Origin: Halomicroarcula saliterrae | GTDB lineage: Archaea; Halobacteriota; Halobacteria; Halobacteriales; Haloarculaceae | Assembly (NCBI RefSeq): GCF_031624395.1 | Contig: NZ_JAMQON010000007.1 | Location: 124,001-188,000, forward strand | Direction of reading: 5' to 3' | DNA: 64,000 nt | In this document: positions 50,621-59,602 of the stretch, piece by piece | How the letters are laid out: every line of letters starts with the position of its first letter | Numbering within the stretch: the first letter of the stretch is position 1 | Notes under the pieces: model-generated | The model's input: the letters and a program-made list of their open reading frames with translations, nothing else | Told to the model about the DNA's origin: nothing | The model's database searches: none | Made by a program: the position numbers and the translations under genes

Positions 50621-50636
50621 ATGGGTGACTTTTTGA
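50621..50636 (+). promoter_or_regulatory. GATGGGTGACTTTTTG promoter box
   Basis: GATGGGTGACTTTTTG lies 23 nt before ATG 50660. It is nearly identical to the boxes at the two divergent usp genes (5557-5606). It fixes the start of the phosphohexomutase and suggests shared control. Confidence 0.65.
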
Positions 50637-50659
50637 CCGCCCCACGTGAGTGGTCGACT

Positions 50660-52048
50660 ATGGACGAAGACGATGCCGCAGCGATAAGCTTCGGAACGGA
50701 CGGCTGGCGAGCGACCCTCGACGTGTTCACGGAACCGCGGGTGCGCATCGTCGGGCAGGCCATCGCCACGACGCTACGGGAGCGCGACGAGGGCGACTCG
50801 GTCGTCGTCGGCTACGACGCCCGCAACACCTCGCGCGGCTTCGCCGAGGAACTGGCCCGCGTGCTGTGTGCTAACGGCTTCGACGTGCTCCTGCCCGAGC
50901 GGGACACGCCGACACCCGTCGTCGCGTGGACGGCCAAGGAGGGTGACCACGCCGGGGCGCTCCAGATCACGGCGAGTCACAACCCGCCCGAGTACAACGG
51001 CGTGAAGTTCATCCCCGGGCAGGGCGCCCCCGCGCTGCCCGACATCACCGAGGACGTGGTGTCGAACCTCGCGGAGCCGGAGAGCCTCCCCGAGGACGAA
51101 CACGGCGAGGTCACCGAGCGCGACCTCGTCGCCGACTACGCCGACCACGCCATCGACTACGCCGACGCCGACCTCGACGGGCTCACCGTGGCCTACGACG
51201 CGATGTACGGCAGCGGCCGCGGCGTCACGGACGCCCTGCTCGAACGCGCCGGCGCCGACGTCACCGCGATGCGGGACTATCTCGACCCCGAGTTCGGCGG
51301 CGGCTCGCCGGAACCGACCGCCGAGAAGGTCGGCGAACTCATCGAGGCGGTCACCGAGGGCGGCGCCGACATCGGCTTCGTCAACGACGGCGACGCCGAC
51401 CGACTCGGTATCGTCACGCCCGAGCGGGGCTTTCTCGACCCGAACCTGTTCCTGGCCGCGATGTACGACTACCTGCTGGAAACGCGTGAGGGCGACGTGG
51501 TCCGGACCGTCTCCACGTCCAGCATCGTCGACGAGGTCGCCCACGACCACGGTCAGGACGTCCACGAGACCGCCGTCGGCTTCAAGTGGGTCGCCGAGGC
51601 GATGGCCGAACACGACGCCCTCTTCGGCGGCGAGGAATCGGGCGGCTTCGGCCTGACCGACCACCTCCGGAACAAGGACGGCGTCCTGCTGGCGCTGGTC
51701 GCCGCGGCCGCGGAGAGCGAGACGTCGCTCGATTCCCGCGTCGACGGCCTCATCGAAGCGTACGGCGAAATCCACCAGTCCCGAATCAGCGTCGATTGCC
51801 CCGACGACCGCAAGGAGCCGGTGCTCTCGGACCTGGAGACCGAACTCCCCGACGCCGTCGCCGGCGTCGCCGTCGACGGCATCAACACCGTCGACGGGTT
51901 CAAGGTGCGCCTCGAAGACGGCACGTGGCTGCTGATGCGACCCTCCGGCACCGAGCCGAAGCTCCGCATCTACGCCGAGGCGGGCAGCGAGGAGCGCGTC
52001 GAGGAACTGCTCGAAGCCGGCCGCGAACTCGTCGAGCCGCTGGTCTGA
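50660..52048 (+). CDS. phosphohexomutase (phosphoglucomutase/phosphomannomutase)
   Basis: 462 aa. ISFGTDGWRA starts the family, Ser106 in QITASHNPPEYNG is the phosphoserine, NDGDADRLGI (about 247-256) is the metal loop, GGEESGGFG (about 324-332) the sugar loop, and RPSGTEPKLRIYAE the phosphate loop. The GEESGG loop fits PGM/PMM enzymes. ATG 50660 is preferred over the 13 upstream codons because of the promoter box. The substrate (glucose-, mannose- or glucosamine-phosphate) is uncertain. Confidence 0.92.
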   Translation: MDEDDAAAISFGTDGWRATLDVFTEPRVRIVGQAIATTLRERDEGDSVVVGYDARNTSRGFAEELARVLCANGFDVLLPERDTPTPVVAWTAKEGDHAGALQITASHNPPEYNGVKFIPGQGAPALPDITEDVVSNLAEPESLPEDEHGEVTERDLVADYADHAIDYADADLDGLTVAYDAMYGSGRGVTDALLERAGADVTAMRDYLDPEFGGGSPEPTAEKVGELIEAVTEGGADIGFVNDGDADRLGIVTPERGFLDPNLFLAAMYDYLLETREGDVVRTVSTSSIVDEVAHDHGQDVHETAVGFKWVAEAMAEHDALFGGEESGGFGLTDHLRNKDGVLLALVAAAAESETSLDSRVDGLIEAYGEIHQSRISVDCPDDRKEPVLSDLETELPDAVAGVAVDGINTVDGFKVRLEDGTWLLMRPSGTEPKLRIYAEAGSEERVEELLEAGRELVEPLV

Positions 52049-52145
52049 GCGGTAGAGATACTGCCGGACGACATACCGACTGGCTGTTCTCGGTGTCCGG
52101 GAACAGCGTTACGTACTTACCATCTAGTTAGTCGTATATTCTCGT

Positions 52146-52700
52146 ATGTCGTCACAGGAAGTGTCTCTTCGAAGCACCGTCGGCGGACTCACCGCGGAAG
52201 GCAGACTGCACACGCTCTCCGTCTGGTTCATCCTCGCCTTGCGTATCATGATGGGCGTGGCGTTCTTCCAGAGCGGGTTCGATAAGGTGCTGTCCGGGGG
52301 CTTCAGCGCGTCCGGCTACCTCACGAACGCCCCGCAGGCCAACGGGAGCCCCGCGGCCGGGCTCTTCACCGCGATGGGGTCGGCGCCGTGGTTCGTCGAC
52401 TTCGTGAACGTCGCCGTCCCGTGGGGCGAGTTGCTCATCGGACTCGGGCTCATCGTCGGCGCGCTCACCCGCCTCGCGGCGTTCTGGGGCGCAGCCATGA
52501 TGCTCCTGTTCTACCTCGGGAACTGGGACATCGCCCACGGCTACATCAACGGCGACTTCGCGTACATGCTCGTGTTCCTCTCGGTCGCGGCCTTCGGCGC
52601 GGGCCGAATCATGGGGCTCGACCAGTACATCGAGCGCTACGAGGTCGGCGGCGTGCCCCTGACCGAGCGGTTCCCGTGGATGCGGTACCTCCTTGGCTGA
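52146..52700 (+). CDS. DoxX-family membrane protein
   Basis: 184 aa with four predicted helices (about 25-45, 90-110, 115-130, 138-155). The segment LRIMMGVAFFQSGFDKVLSGGFSASGYL and VPWGELLIGLGLIVGALTRLAAFWGAAMMLLFY match DoxX/SURF4-like quinone-related membrane proteins. A TATATT stretch at 52135-52140 (10-12 nt upstream) and TAGTTAGTCG further upstream mark the promoter region. Function unknown. Confidence 0.88.
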   Translation: MSSQEVSLRSTVGGLTAEGRLHTLSVWFILALRIMMGVAFFQSGFDKVLSGGFSASGYLTNAPQANGSPAAGLFTAMGSAPWFVDFVNVAVPWGELLIGLGLIVGALTRLAAFWGAAMMLLFYLGNWDIAHGYINGDFAYMLVFLSVAAFGAGRIMGLDQYIERYEVGGVPLTERFPWMRYLLG

Positions 52701-52772
52701 CCCAGTCTACGGAGTTCGGTGCCGCCGCCGGGCGAGCCAGTGACTTAACATGTCAGCGAACGTAGGCCTGCC

Positions 52773-53225
52773 ATGGACCCCGACGCCCAGTTTGCCTACA
52801 CCAGGGCCATGAGCGAGCCAGAGGTCGAATCACACCTGCAACGCGTGGACCACGGCGTCCTCGCGCTGGCCGACAGTAACACCAGCTACGCTGTTCCGCT
52901 GTATCACCACTACGAGGACGGGCGGCTCTTTTTCCGGCTCGGCGAGACGCCCGACAACAGGAAAGCCGAGTACATCGAGACGACCGAGGCGGCGACCTAC
53001 GTCGTCTTCGAGACCGAGGAGACGGCCGGCCCGGCGGAGGAACGCGGCTGGAGCGTCGTCGCTCGCGGCCCCATCGAGCAGGTGCCACAGAGTCATCCGG
53101 CCTACGACATCGAGTCCATCAACGAGCGGTTCCCACCCATCCGGCTGTTCGACGAGGCCCACGACGAGGTCGAGCTGACGCTGTACGAACTCGACGTCGA
53201 GCAGCTCTCGGGGCGGCGGAACTGA
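52773..53225 (+). CDS. pyridoxamine 5'-phosphate oxidase-like flavin-binding protein
   Basis: 150 aa split-barrel protein. VDHGVLALADSNTSYAVPLYHHYEDGRLFFRLGETPDNRKAEYIETT (about 25-70) is the FMN-binding pattern of the PNPOx-like family. It is not a vitamin B6 enzyme by evidence; most haloarchaeal relatives are uncharacterised and may bind F420 or FMN. ACTTAACATG upstream acts as TATA box. It runs convergent with the RDD gene, 3 nt apart. Confidence 0.88.
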   Translation: MDPDAQFAYTRAMSEPEVESHLQRVDHGVLALADSNTSYAVPLYHHYEDGRLFFRLGETPDNRKAEYIETTEAATYVVFETEETAGPAEERGWSVVARGPIEQVPQSHPAYDIESINERFPPIRLFDEAHDEVELTLYELDVEQLSGRRN

Positions 53226-53228
53226 CCG

Positions 53229-53777
53229 TCAGAGCGATTCCTCGACGACGAGGGTCCCCGCGACCCGGTCGCCGAGGCGCTGTGCGTCCTCGTCGAGCAC
53301 GAGCACGGCGGCTTCGACGAGGAGCCAGACGGTCATCAGAAACAGCGCGATGAAAAAGCCCACGAGGGGGACGAGCACGCTCGAAAGCGCCATCAGCGGC
53401 AGCGGCGCGAGGAGCACTGCGGTCCGTTCGAGCGCCTGTTGTCGTGTTATCGCGGTGCCGTCCTCGCTCACCACCACGAGGTCGAGCAGCCGCATCCCGA
53501 GCGTCTGGCCTTTCAGCTGGAGCTGGACGACGAAGTAGCCGCCGACCACGAGGGCGATGAGGAGCCACAGGGCGAAACCCAGCGCCAGATCCAACAGGCT
53601 GGAGCCGACCATCGCCGCCGTCCCGGGCGAATCGGCGGCCACCGCGCCCAGCGACGAACCCACACCGACGAGCGTTCGGATGACAGCGAACACGAACCAC
53701 AGCGTCGCGGCCACGACGCTCGACAGCGTGAAGTCGACGAGAAATGCCACCGTCCGGATCACCCGGACCGACGCCAT
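53229..53777 (-). CDS. RDD-family membrane protein
   Basis: 182 aa. Three or four hydrophobic segments; the family signature R..AFLVDFTLSS (about 5-18; R-D positions) and KGQTLGMRLLDLVVVSEDG (about 88-106) are present. The RDD family is found in bacteria and archaea without a confirmed role. ATG 53777 is preferred over GTG 53801 because MASVRVIRT begins the conserved helix. Confidence 0.85.
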   Translation of the reverse strand: MASVRVIRTVAFLVDFTLSSVVAATLWFVFAVIRTLVGVGSSLGAVAADSPGTAAMVGSSLLDLALGFALWLLIALVVGGYFVVQLQLKGQTLGMRLLDLVVVSEDGTAITRQQALERTAVLLAPLPLMALSSVLVPLVGFFIALFLMTVWLLVEAAVLVLDEDAQRLGDRVAGTLVVEESL

Positions 53778-53855
53778 ACCGGAAGGGTCTATCGCAGACA
53801 CAGTTGTCTCGGAGTGGATACGGACACAGTAAAAACTGCTGTTCGGGGGGAGAAA

Positions 53856-54227
53856 CTAACGCTCGCCCCGAAAACGGCCGGATTCGTCGGCCGGTTCCAG
53901 CGTGAATCCCAGCCCCTCGTAGAACGGGCGCAGGTCCGCGTCGAAGGCCGCCGTCAGGCGCTCTCGCCGGTCGGCGGCCGCCTCGACCAGTTCGGTCCCG
54001 ATGCCCTGCCCGCGTCGGCGCCGACGGACCGCGACGGCGTCGACGTGGTCCCCGTCGAGCACGAGCGCGCCGAGGACCCGCTCCCCGTCCCCGGAGACGG
54101 CCACGAGCACGTCGTCGTCGGCGATGGCGTCCCGGACGGCGGCCGCGTCCGCTTCGAGCACCGCGCCGTCGAGGACGTTCATCACGTCCGGCAGGTCCGC
54201 GACAGCGGCTTCGCGGACGGCGGTCAT
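53856..54227 (-). CDS. GNAT-family N-acetyltransferase
   Basis: 123 aa, compact GNAT. Motif A is RRRRRGQGIGTELVEAA (about 69-85), the preceding strand is DAVAVRR, and the C-terminal segment ADLRPFYEGLGFTLEP completes the fold. The start ATG overlaps the redoxin stop as ATGA, so the two are coupled. The substrate is unknown. Confidence 0.87.
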   Translation of the reverse strand: MTAVREAAVADLPDVMNVLDGAVLEADAAAVRDAIADDDVLVAVSGDGERVLGALVLDGDHVDAVAVRRRRRGQGIGTELVEAAADRRERLTAAFDADLRPFYEGLGFTLEPADESGRFRGER

Positions 54228-54724
54228 GCGTCGCGGGCGTCGTCGATGGCCGACAGCAGGTCGTCGACGCTGGGCCGATCGAACGTCGACTTGCCGCGGT
54301 ACTGCCAGACGACTGCCGGCTCGTCCCGCAGGTCGACGAGCACGGCTTCGGGCATCCGCCCGAGGAAGTCGCTCCAGTCGCCCAGGAAGCCAAAGCGAAC
54401 GGGCTGGTCGTAGGCGTCGCCGGCCGTCGTCTCGGGGTCCGCGACCAGCGGATAGGGGAGGTCGTAGCTGTCCTGCCACTCGCGGACCGTCTCCGGCGGC
54501 TCGGGGACGATGGAGACCACCTCGGTGTTCCGGCCGGCGAACTCGTCGTAGCGGCCCGCGACGGTCTGGACCTGCTTTCGGCAGTTCGTGCAGTAGTGGT
54601 CCCGCTGGAACAGGAGGAGGGCGAAGTCGTGGTCGGCGGCGAGTCCGGACAGCGACAGCGGGTCGGGACCCGGCCCGACGTTGGGCAGGGAGAAGTCGGT
54701 CGCCTCGATGGACATGGCAGTCAT
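54224..54724 (-). CDS. peroxiredoxin/redoxin family protein
   Basis: 166-aa thioredoxin-fold protein. FALLLFQRDHYCTNCRKQVQTV (about 34-55) carries a CxxC rather than the single-Cys (PVCT) peroxidatic site, so it looks more like a thiol-disulfide redoxin of the AhpC/TSA family. SIVPEPPETVREWQDSYDLPYPLVADP (about 71-97) is typical. Starts at residue 1 or 4 are both possible. First gene of an operon with the acetyltransferase. Confidence 0.85.
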   Translation of the reverse strand: MTAMSIEATDFSLPNVGPGPDPLSLSGLAADHDFALLLFQRDHYCTNCRKQVQTVAGRYDEFAGRNTEVVSIVPEPPETVREWQDSYDLPYPLVADPETTAGDAYDQPVRFGFLGDWSDFLGRMPEAVLVDLRDEPAVVWQYRGKSTFDRPSVDDLLSAIDDARDA

Positions 54725-54820
54725 AGACTCTCGACGGGCAAAAACGAGGGGTTACGGAGTGGTGACCAAACACCGTCACGGCGACCGCGCATTTTTCACT
54801 CGGGTCGCCCACGTCCCGGT

Positions 54821-55225
54821 ATGGACGATGCGGCGCGCGAGAAGCTCCTGCGACGTGTCAACCGCCAGAGCGCGACGGTCGGAGTGTCGCTGCCGGAGAC
54901 GGTCACTGTCGGCGGCGAGGAACTACCGCTGGCGGAGTTCGTCATCGAGACCCGGACGGTCCCGGGGGTCCCACCGGAGAGTCGGGGCCTGCTCGCTAGC
55001 GCCAAAGAGACGCTGCGAACCGAGCGCGCCGAGCGGCTGGAACGGCTGGAGTCCGCGCCGCTGGACCGCGAGGAGGCGGAGACGCTGGCCGACGAGATTA
55101 TCGGTATCGACCGGGCGCTGCACGCCCTGGAGAACATCAGACAGCCGGACTACGGCGAGACGGCACGGACGGCCGACGTCGAGGACCACAAACGGTGGTC
55201 GGCGTTTCTCGACCAGCTCAGCTAG
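54821..55225 (+). CDS. uncharacterised haloarchaeal protein (DUF5788-like)
   Basis: 134 aa, soluble. It starts MDDAAREKLLRRVNRQSATVGVSLPETVTVGGEELPLAEFVIETR; the second half is a charged helical region (TERAERLERLESAPLDREEAETLADEIIGIDRALHALENI). I recognise it as a haloarchaeal family of unknown role, often near the SAMP2 gene. An ATTTTTCAC box 22 nt upstream supports the start. Confidence 0.75.
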   Translation: MDDAAREKLLRRVNRQSATVGVSLPETVTVGGEELPLAEFVIETRTVPGVPPESRGLLASAKETLRTERAERLERLESAPLDREEAETLADEIIGIDRALHALENIRQPDYGETARTADVEDHKRWSAFLDQLS

Positions 55226-55244
55226 CCAGTGGCCGTCGCGGCGC

Positions 55245-55445
55245 TCAGCCGCCCTTGATGAGCCGGACGACGCGGACGTGTTCGCTCTCGACCGGCTGGT
55301 TCGTCGGGACCGTTCGGTCCCCGACCATCACCGACACCTCGTGCGGTGAGAGTTCGAGCGGACCGAGCAGGTCGGCGTAGGTGGCGTCCTCTGGGACGGT
55401 GACCTCGTGGGTCTCTTCGCCGGCCACCTCGACGGTGACGTGCAT
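55245..55445 (-). CDS. samp2: ubiquitin-like small archaeal modifier SAMP2
   Basis: 66 aa with beta-grasp fold: MHVTVEVAGEETHEVTVPEDATYADLLGPLELSPHEVSVMVGDR... ending in RLIKGG. The C-terminal Gly-Gly is activated by UbaA and attached to lysines or used as sulfur carrier for tRNA thiolation. It matches the Haloferax SAMP2 pattern (SPHEV, RLIKGG). Convergent with the DUF5788-like gene. Confidence 0.93.
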   Translation of the reverse strand: MHVTVEVAGEETHEVTVPEDATYADLLGPLELSPHEVSVMVGDRTVPTNQPVESEHVRVVRLIKGG

Positions 55446-55503
55446 GTCGATGTCATTCGTGATGGCGGGCTTCAGTGTGTCGGCTGGGAACGGACGTGGC
55501 TGT

Positions 55504-55522
55504 GCGGAGCCTCCGGCTCCGC
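55504..55522. terminator. hairpin in the SAMP2-lpd gap
   Basis: GCGGAGCC (55504-55511) pairs with GGCTCCGC (55515-55522) across a 3-nt loop. It has no T-tract. It lies between SAMP2 and lpd and may be a structural or processing signal. The TATA element of lpd (CTTTATC, 55616-55622) follows about 25 nt before its ATG. Confidence 0.45.
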
Positions 55523-55646
55523 GAGGGGCAGAATGTGCGAAGCGCCTTCGGGGCTTTCCGGCTGTTCGCAGTGGCGGTGCCGAACGCAGTGTCCGCGACG
55601 GCTCCTAGCTCGGCCCCTTTATCCGGGCGGGCGTCGAGACACGCGT

Positions 55647-57068
55647 ATGGTCGTTGGAGACGTTACCACGGGAACGGAGTTACTGGTCATCGGTGGCGGG
55701 CCGGGCGGCTACGTCGCCGCCATCAGAGGCGCCCAGCTGGGCCTCGATACGACGCTGGTCGAACGGGACGCCTACGGGGGGACCTGTCTCAACCACGGCT
55801 GTATCCCCTCGAAAGCGCTCATCTCGGCGGCCGACGTGGCCCACGACGCCCGGGAGGCCGAGGGGATGGGCGTCTTCGCGGACCCCGCCGTCGACATGAA
55901 CGCGATGACGGAGTGGAAAGACGGGGTGGTCACCCGGCTGACGCGGGGCGTCGAGTCGCTGTGTAAGTCCGCGGGGGTCAATCTCGTCGAGGGGACCGCC
56001 GAGTTCGTCGACGAGGAGACGGTCCGGGTGGCCCACGGCGGCGAGGGGCAGGGCTCCGAGACCGTCGCCTTCGAGCACGCCGTCGTCGCGACCGGGAGCC
56101 GGCCCATCGAGGTACCGGACCTGCCCTTCGACGGCGAGCAGATCCTCTCCTCGCGCGAGGCGCTGGCCCTCGAAACGGTGCCCGACGACCTGCTCGTCGT
56201 CGGGGCGGGCTACATCGGGATGGAGCTGTCGACGGTGTTCGCGAAGCTCGGCGCGGACGTGACCGTCGTCGAGATGCTGGACGACGTGTTGCCGGGCTAC
56301 GAGGACGACGTGGCCGCCGTGGTGCGCGAGCGCGCCGAGTCGCTGGGCGTCGGCTTCGCCTTCGGCGAGGCCGCGAGCGGCTGGGAGCCCCTCGACGACG
56401 GGCGCATCCGCGTGGCGACGACCGACGAGGACGACGGCATCGAGGAGTACCACGCCGAGAAGGCCCTCGTGGCCGTCGGTCGCGAACCGGTCACCGACAC
56501 GCTCGGCCTCGACAACGTCGACCTCGACCCCGACGGGGACGGGTTCCTCGCGACGGACGAGCAGGCCCGGACCGAGCTGGACGGCGTCTTCGCCGTCGGC
56601 GACGTGGCCGGTGAGCCGATGCTGGCCCACAAGGCGATGGCCGAGGGCGAGGTGGCCGCCGAGGTCGCGGCGGGCGAGCCGTCGGCCCTGGACCACCAGG
56701 CCGTCCCCGCCGCCGTCTTCACCGACCCCGAAATCGGGACCGTCGGCATGACGTACGCCGAGGCCCGCGAGGCCGGCTTCGACCCCGTCGTCGGCGAGAT
56801 GCCGCTCAGAGCGAGCGGCCGGGCGCTGACGCTCGACGAGCGCGAGGGGTTCGTCCGGCTCGTCGCCGACGCGGATACGGAGTTCCTGCTCGGGGCCCAG
56901 ATTGTCGGCCCCGAGGCCTCCGAACTCGTCGCCGAGGTCGGGCTGGCCATCGAACTGGGCGCGCGACTCGAAGATATCGCGGGGACGATACACACCCATC
57001 CCACGCTCTCCGAGGCCGTCCACGAGGCCGCCAAGGCCGCTCGCGGCGAGGCCATCCACACGCAGTGA
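55647..57068 (+). CDS. lpdA: dihydrolipoyl dehydrogenase
   Basis: 473 aa, the E3 flavoprotein of 2-oxoacid dehydrogenases. The N-terminal FAD loop is VIGGGPGGYVAAIRG (about 14-28), the redox disulfide is Cys47-Cys52 in GGTCLNHGCIPSKA, the NAD loop is VVGAGYIGMELSTVF (about 185-199), and the C-terminal HTHPTLSEAVHEAA contains the catalytic His/Glu pair. ATG 55647 is fixed by the CTTTATC box. No E1 or E2 genes are adjacent, so it is a lone E3, whereas the lipoate ligase is at 9.9 kb. Confidence 0.95.
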   Translation: MVVGDVTTGTELLVIGGGPGGYVAAIRGAQLGLDTTLVERDAYGGTCLNHGCIPSKALISAADVAHDAREAEGMGVFADPAVDMNAMTEWKDGVVTRLTRGVESLCKSAGVNLVEGTAEFVDEETVRVAHGGEGQGSETVAFEHAVVATGSRPIEVPDLPFDGEQILSSREALALETVPDDLLVVGAGYIGMELSTVFAKLGADVTVVEMLDDVLPGYEDDVAAVVRERAESLGVGFAFGEAASGWEPLDDGRIRVATTDEDDGIEEYHAEKALVAVGREPVTDTLGLDNVDLDPDGDGFLATDEQARTELDGVFAVGDVAGEPMLAHKAMAEGEVAAEVAAGEPSALDHQAVPAAVFTDPEIGTVGMTYAEAREAGFDPVVGEMPLRASGRALTLDEREGFVRLVADADTEFLLGAQIVGPEASELVAEVGLAIELGARLEDIAGTIHTHPTLSEAVHEAAKAARGEAIHTQ

Positions 57069-57150
57069 GGAGCCCACGAGGGCAGCCTCAAAAGCAGTCA
57101 CAAAAGTTATATTCTCGCTTGGGAAACCACCGCCAGAACCGGCAAGATAT

Positions 57151-57780
57151 ATGACCACCGACACTCCGTCAGACGACCACATCACGAGCGCGATTCTCTC
57201 CGGTAGTACGTACGAACGCGTCCGCTACGAACGCCACGCCTTCCTCCGCCAGTCGGTCCCGCGCACGCTGACGCTCCAGAGCGCGCTGCTCGGACTGCTC
57301 GCGGTACTGCTCCCGGTGTACGGGCTCTTCCCGCAGAGCGTCGCCGGCTTCCTCCCCGCGACCGACCCCGGCACCGCCTCGCCGAAGGTACTGCTGTTGG
57401 GCGTGTTCGGCGGGCTGTTGGAACTGCTCGGCGCGGCGCTGCTCGTCGGGACGGCGCTGTACCGCCTCCGGCAGGCGCCGCTGTCGGAATCGCAGGCTCA
57501 CACGGCGCTCGACGTCGAGGACTTCGCCAGATACGTCGGGCTCGGCACCGGCGGGCTGGCCATCCTGCTGACGGTCTGTCTGTTCGCCGTGGGCCTCGGC
57601 GGCGAGGCGGCCCTCAGTAGCTACATCGCGACGGCAGGGGCCAACCCCTTCGTCGCCTCTGGTATCGGCCTCCCCGTCGCCACGGTCTCGCTGGTGGCTT
57701 TCAGCGCCAGCGTCGCCGTCTTCTACGCGGGGAGCTATCTCTCCGTGCGGCTGTCGCTGGCCCGGCAACGCGGCGAGTGA
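57151..57780 (+). CDS. uncharacterised membrane protein
   Basis: 209 aa. Four hydrophobic segments (about 42-60, 78-102, 133-152, 172-195) follow an N-terminal soluble part with SGSTYERVRYERHAFLRQS. I see no family. ATG 57151 lies after AGATATATG, which may include a TATA. It ends about 42 nt before the aldo/keto reductase. Confidence 0.65.
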   Translation: MTTDTPSDDHITSAILSGSTYERVRYERHAFLRQSVPRTLTLQSALLGLLAVLLPVYGLFPQSVAGFLPATDPGTASPKVLLLGVFGGLLELLGAALLVGTALYRLRQAPLSESQAHTALDVEDFARYVGLGTGGLAILLTVCLFAVGLGGEAALSSYIATAGANPFVASGIGLPVATVSLVAFSASVAVFYAGSYLSVRLSLARQRGE

Positions 57781-57821
57781 CTACCCCGGCCACCTTTCAG
57801 CCTCGCCCGCCAGATTGGGGC

Positions 57822-58652
57822 ATGGCCAACGACACCTTCGACATCGGTGGCGACCTGACGGTCAACCGACTCGGCTTCGGCGCGATGCGCCTCACCGGCG
57901 ACGGCGTCATCGGCGAGCCGGACGACGTCGGGAACGCTCACGACGTACTGCGACGGACCGTCGAACTCGGCGTCGACTTCATCGACACCGCCGACTCCTA
58001 CGGCCCCGGCGTCTCCGAACGGCTCATCGGCGAGGCGCTCGACCCCGGCCGCGAGGATCTCGTCGTCGCGACGAAAGGGGGCCTGCTGCGCAACACCGAC
58101 GGCGACTGGCTCGCCCACGGCGACCCCGACTACCTCCGCAACGCCCACCTCTGTTCGCTGGACCGGCTGGGCGTCGACACCATCGACCTCTACCAGCTCC
58201 ACCGGCCCGACCCGGACACCCCCTTCGAGGACTCCGTCCACGCGCTGGCGGAGCTGAAAGACGAGGGGCTGATTCGCCACGTCGGCCTCTCGAACGTCAG
58301 CGTCGACCAGCTGGAGACGGCCCGCGATATCGTCGACGTGGCGACGGTCCAGAACCAGTACAACGTCGCCAACCGCGACGCCCAGGCAGTCCTCGACGCG
58401 TGTGAGAACTACGGCGTCGGCTTCATCCCGTGGTTCCCGCTCGCGGCCGGGGACCTCGATGAGGTCGACGGCATCGGCGATATCGCCGACGCCCACGAGG
58501 CCACGCCCCACCAGATAGCGCTGGCGTGGCTCCTGCGGTCCTCCGAGGTGACGCTGCCGATTCCGGGGACCGCCGACATCGCGCATCTGGAGCAGAACGT
58601 CGCCGCCGCCGACATCGAACTCACGGACGCGGAACTGGCGACGCTCAGCTGA
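57822..58652 (+). CDS. aldo/keto reductase
   Basis: 276-aa TIM-barrel NADPH reductase. NRLGFGAMRLTG starts the family, DTADSYGPGVSERLIGEAL (about 61-79) holds catalytic Asp and Tyr, VATKGG supplies the Lys, YQLHRPD the His (about 125), and IPGTADIAHLEQNV (about 245-260) the NADP loop. The substrate is unknown. A CCTTTCAG box about 24 nt upstream supports ATG 57822. Confidence 0.92.
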   Translation: MANDTFDIGGDLTVNRLGFGAMRLTGDGVIGEPDDVGNAHDVLRRTVELGVDFIDTADSYGPGVSERLIGEALDPGREDLVVATKGGLLRNTDGDWLAHGDPDYLRNAHLCSLDRLGVDTIDLYQLHRPDPDTPFEDSVHALAELKDEGLIRHVGLSNVSVDQLETARDIVDVATVQNQYNVANRDAQAVLDACENYGVGFIPWFPLAAGDLDEVDGIGDIADAHEATPHQIALAWLLRSSEVTLPIPGTADIAHLEQNVAAADIELTDAELATLS

Positions 58653-58693
58653 CGACCACCGTCCTTTTGTCCCCGAACGGAGTACCGCTCCAC

Positions 58694-59506
58694 ATGACGA
58701 CTATCACGCTGGGGCCGTCCGGGACGTACTCCCACCGGGCCGCCCGGGCAGTCGCCGACGACGGCGACATCGCCTTCGCCGAATCGATGACCGCTATCGT
58801 CGAGGCCGTCGCCGACGGCGAGGCCGACCGCGGCGTCGTCCCCGTCGAGAACAGCATCGAGGGGTCGGTCACGGAGTCGCTCGACGCGTTCACCAACCAC
58901 GACGTGGCCGTCGTCCGGGAGATAATCACGCCCATCCGCCACGCCCTGCTGGCACAGGACGACTCGTTCTCGCTCGTCGCCAGCCACGCACAGGCGCTGG
59001 CCCAGTGTCGCGGCTGGCTGGAGGAACACTACCCCGGCGTCGACGTGGAGGCCGTCGCCTCGACGGCCCGCGGCGTCGAGCGCGCCCGCGAGGACCCCGA
59101 CGTGGCCGCCATCGGCCACCCGGACAACGCCGGCGACGGCCTCCAGTTGCTGGCCGAGGACATCCAGGACCAGTCCTCGAACGCGACCCGCTTCGTCGCC
59201 GTCGCGCCGACCAGCGAGCGCGCCGAAGGCGGCGGCAAGACCTCCTTCATCGTCTACCCCAACGCCGACTACCCCGGACTGTTGCTCGAACTGCTGGAAC
59301 CCTTCGCCGACCGCGACATCAATCTCACGCGCGTCGAATCGCGCCCAAGCGGCGAGCGACTCGGCGACTACGTCTTCCACATCGACGTCGCCGCCGGGCT
59401 CTACGAGGAGCGCACCCAGAAGGCGCTGGCGGACATCGAAGCACTCGCGGAGAAGGGCTGGGTCCGTCATCTCGGCTCCTACGACACCGAGACCGTGATA
59501 GATTAG
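58694..59506 (+). CDS. pheA: prephenate dehydratase
   Basis: 270 aa, phenylalanine biosynthesis. LGPSGTYSHRAARAVA starts the PDT domain, VPVENSIEGSVTESLD (about 48-63) and SNATRFVAVA (about 160-169; catalytic Thr region) follow, and a C-terminal ACT domain (about 185-270; KTSFIVYPNADYPGLLLELLEPFADRDINLTRVESRPS) would bind phenylalanine as feedback inhibitor. A CCTTTTGTCC box about 24 nt before the ATG is its TATA. Confidence 0.94.
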   Translation: MTTITLGPSGTYSHRAARAVADDGDIAFAESMTAIVEAVADGEADRGVVPVENSIEGSVTESLDAFTNHDVAVVREIITPIRHALLAQDDSFSLVASHAQALAQCRGWLEEHYPGVDVEAVASTARGVERAREDPDVAAIGHPDNAGDGLQLLAEDIQDQSSNATRFVAVAPTSERAEGGGKTSFIVYPNADYPGLLLELLEPFADRDINLTRVESRPSGERLGDYVFHIDVAAGLYEERTQKALADIEALAEKGWVRHLGSYDTETVID

Positions 59507-59602
59507 ACGGGGTGGGCGTCAGCGTCCGGTTGTTCGGCCCGGTCTGTCTCGTTCGGTGAGACGTTCCGGCGGCGGCGGTGCTGGATACAGGGCGCGTTTC
59601 GG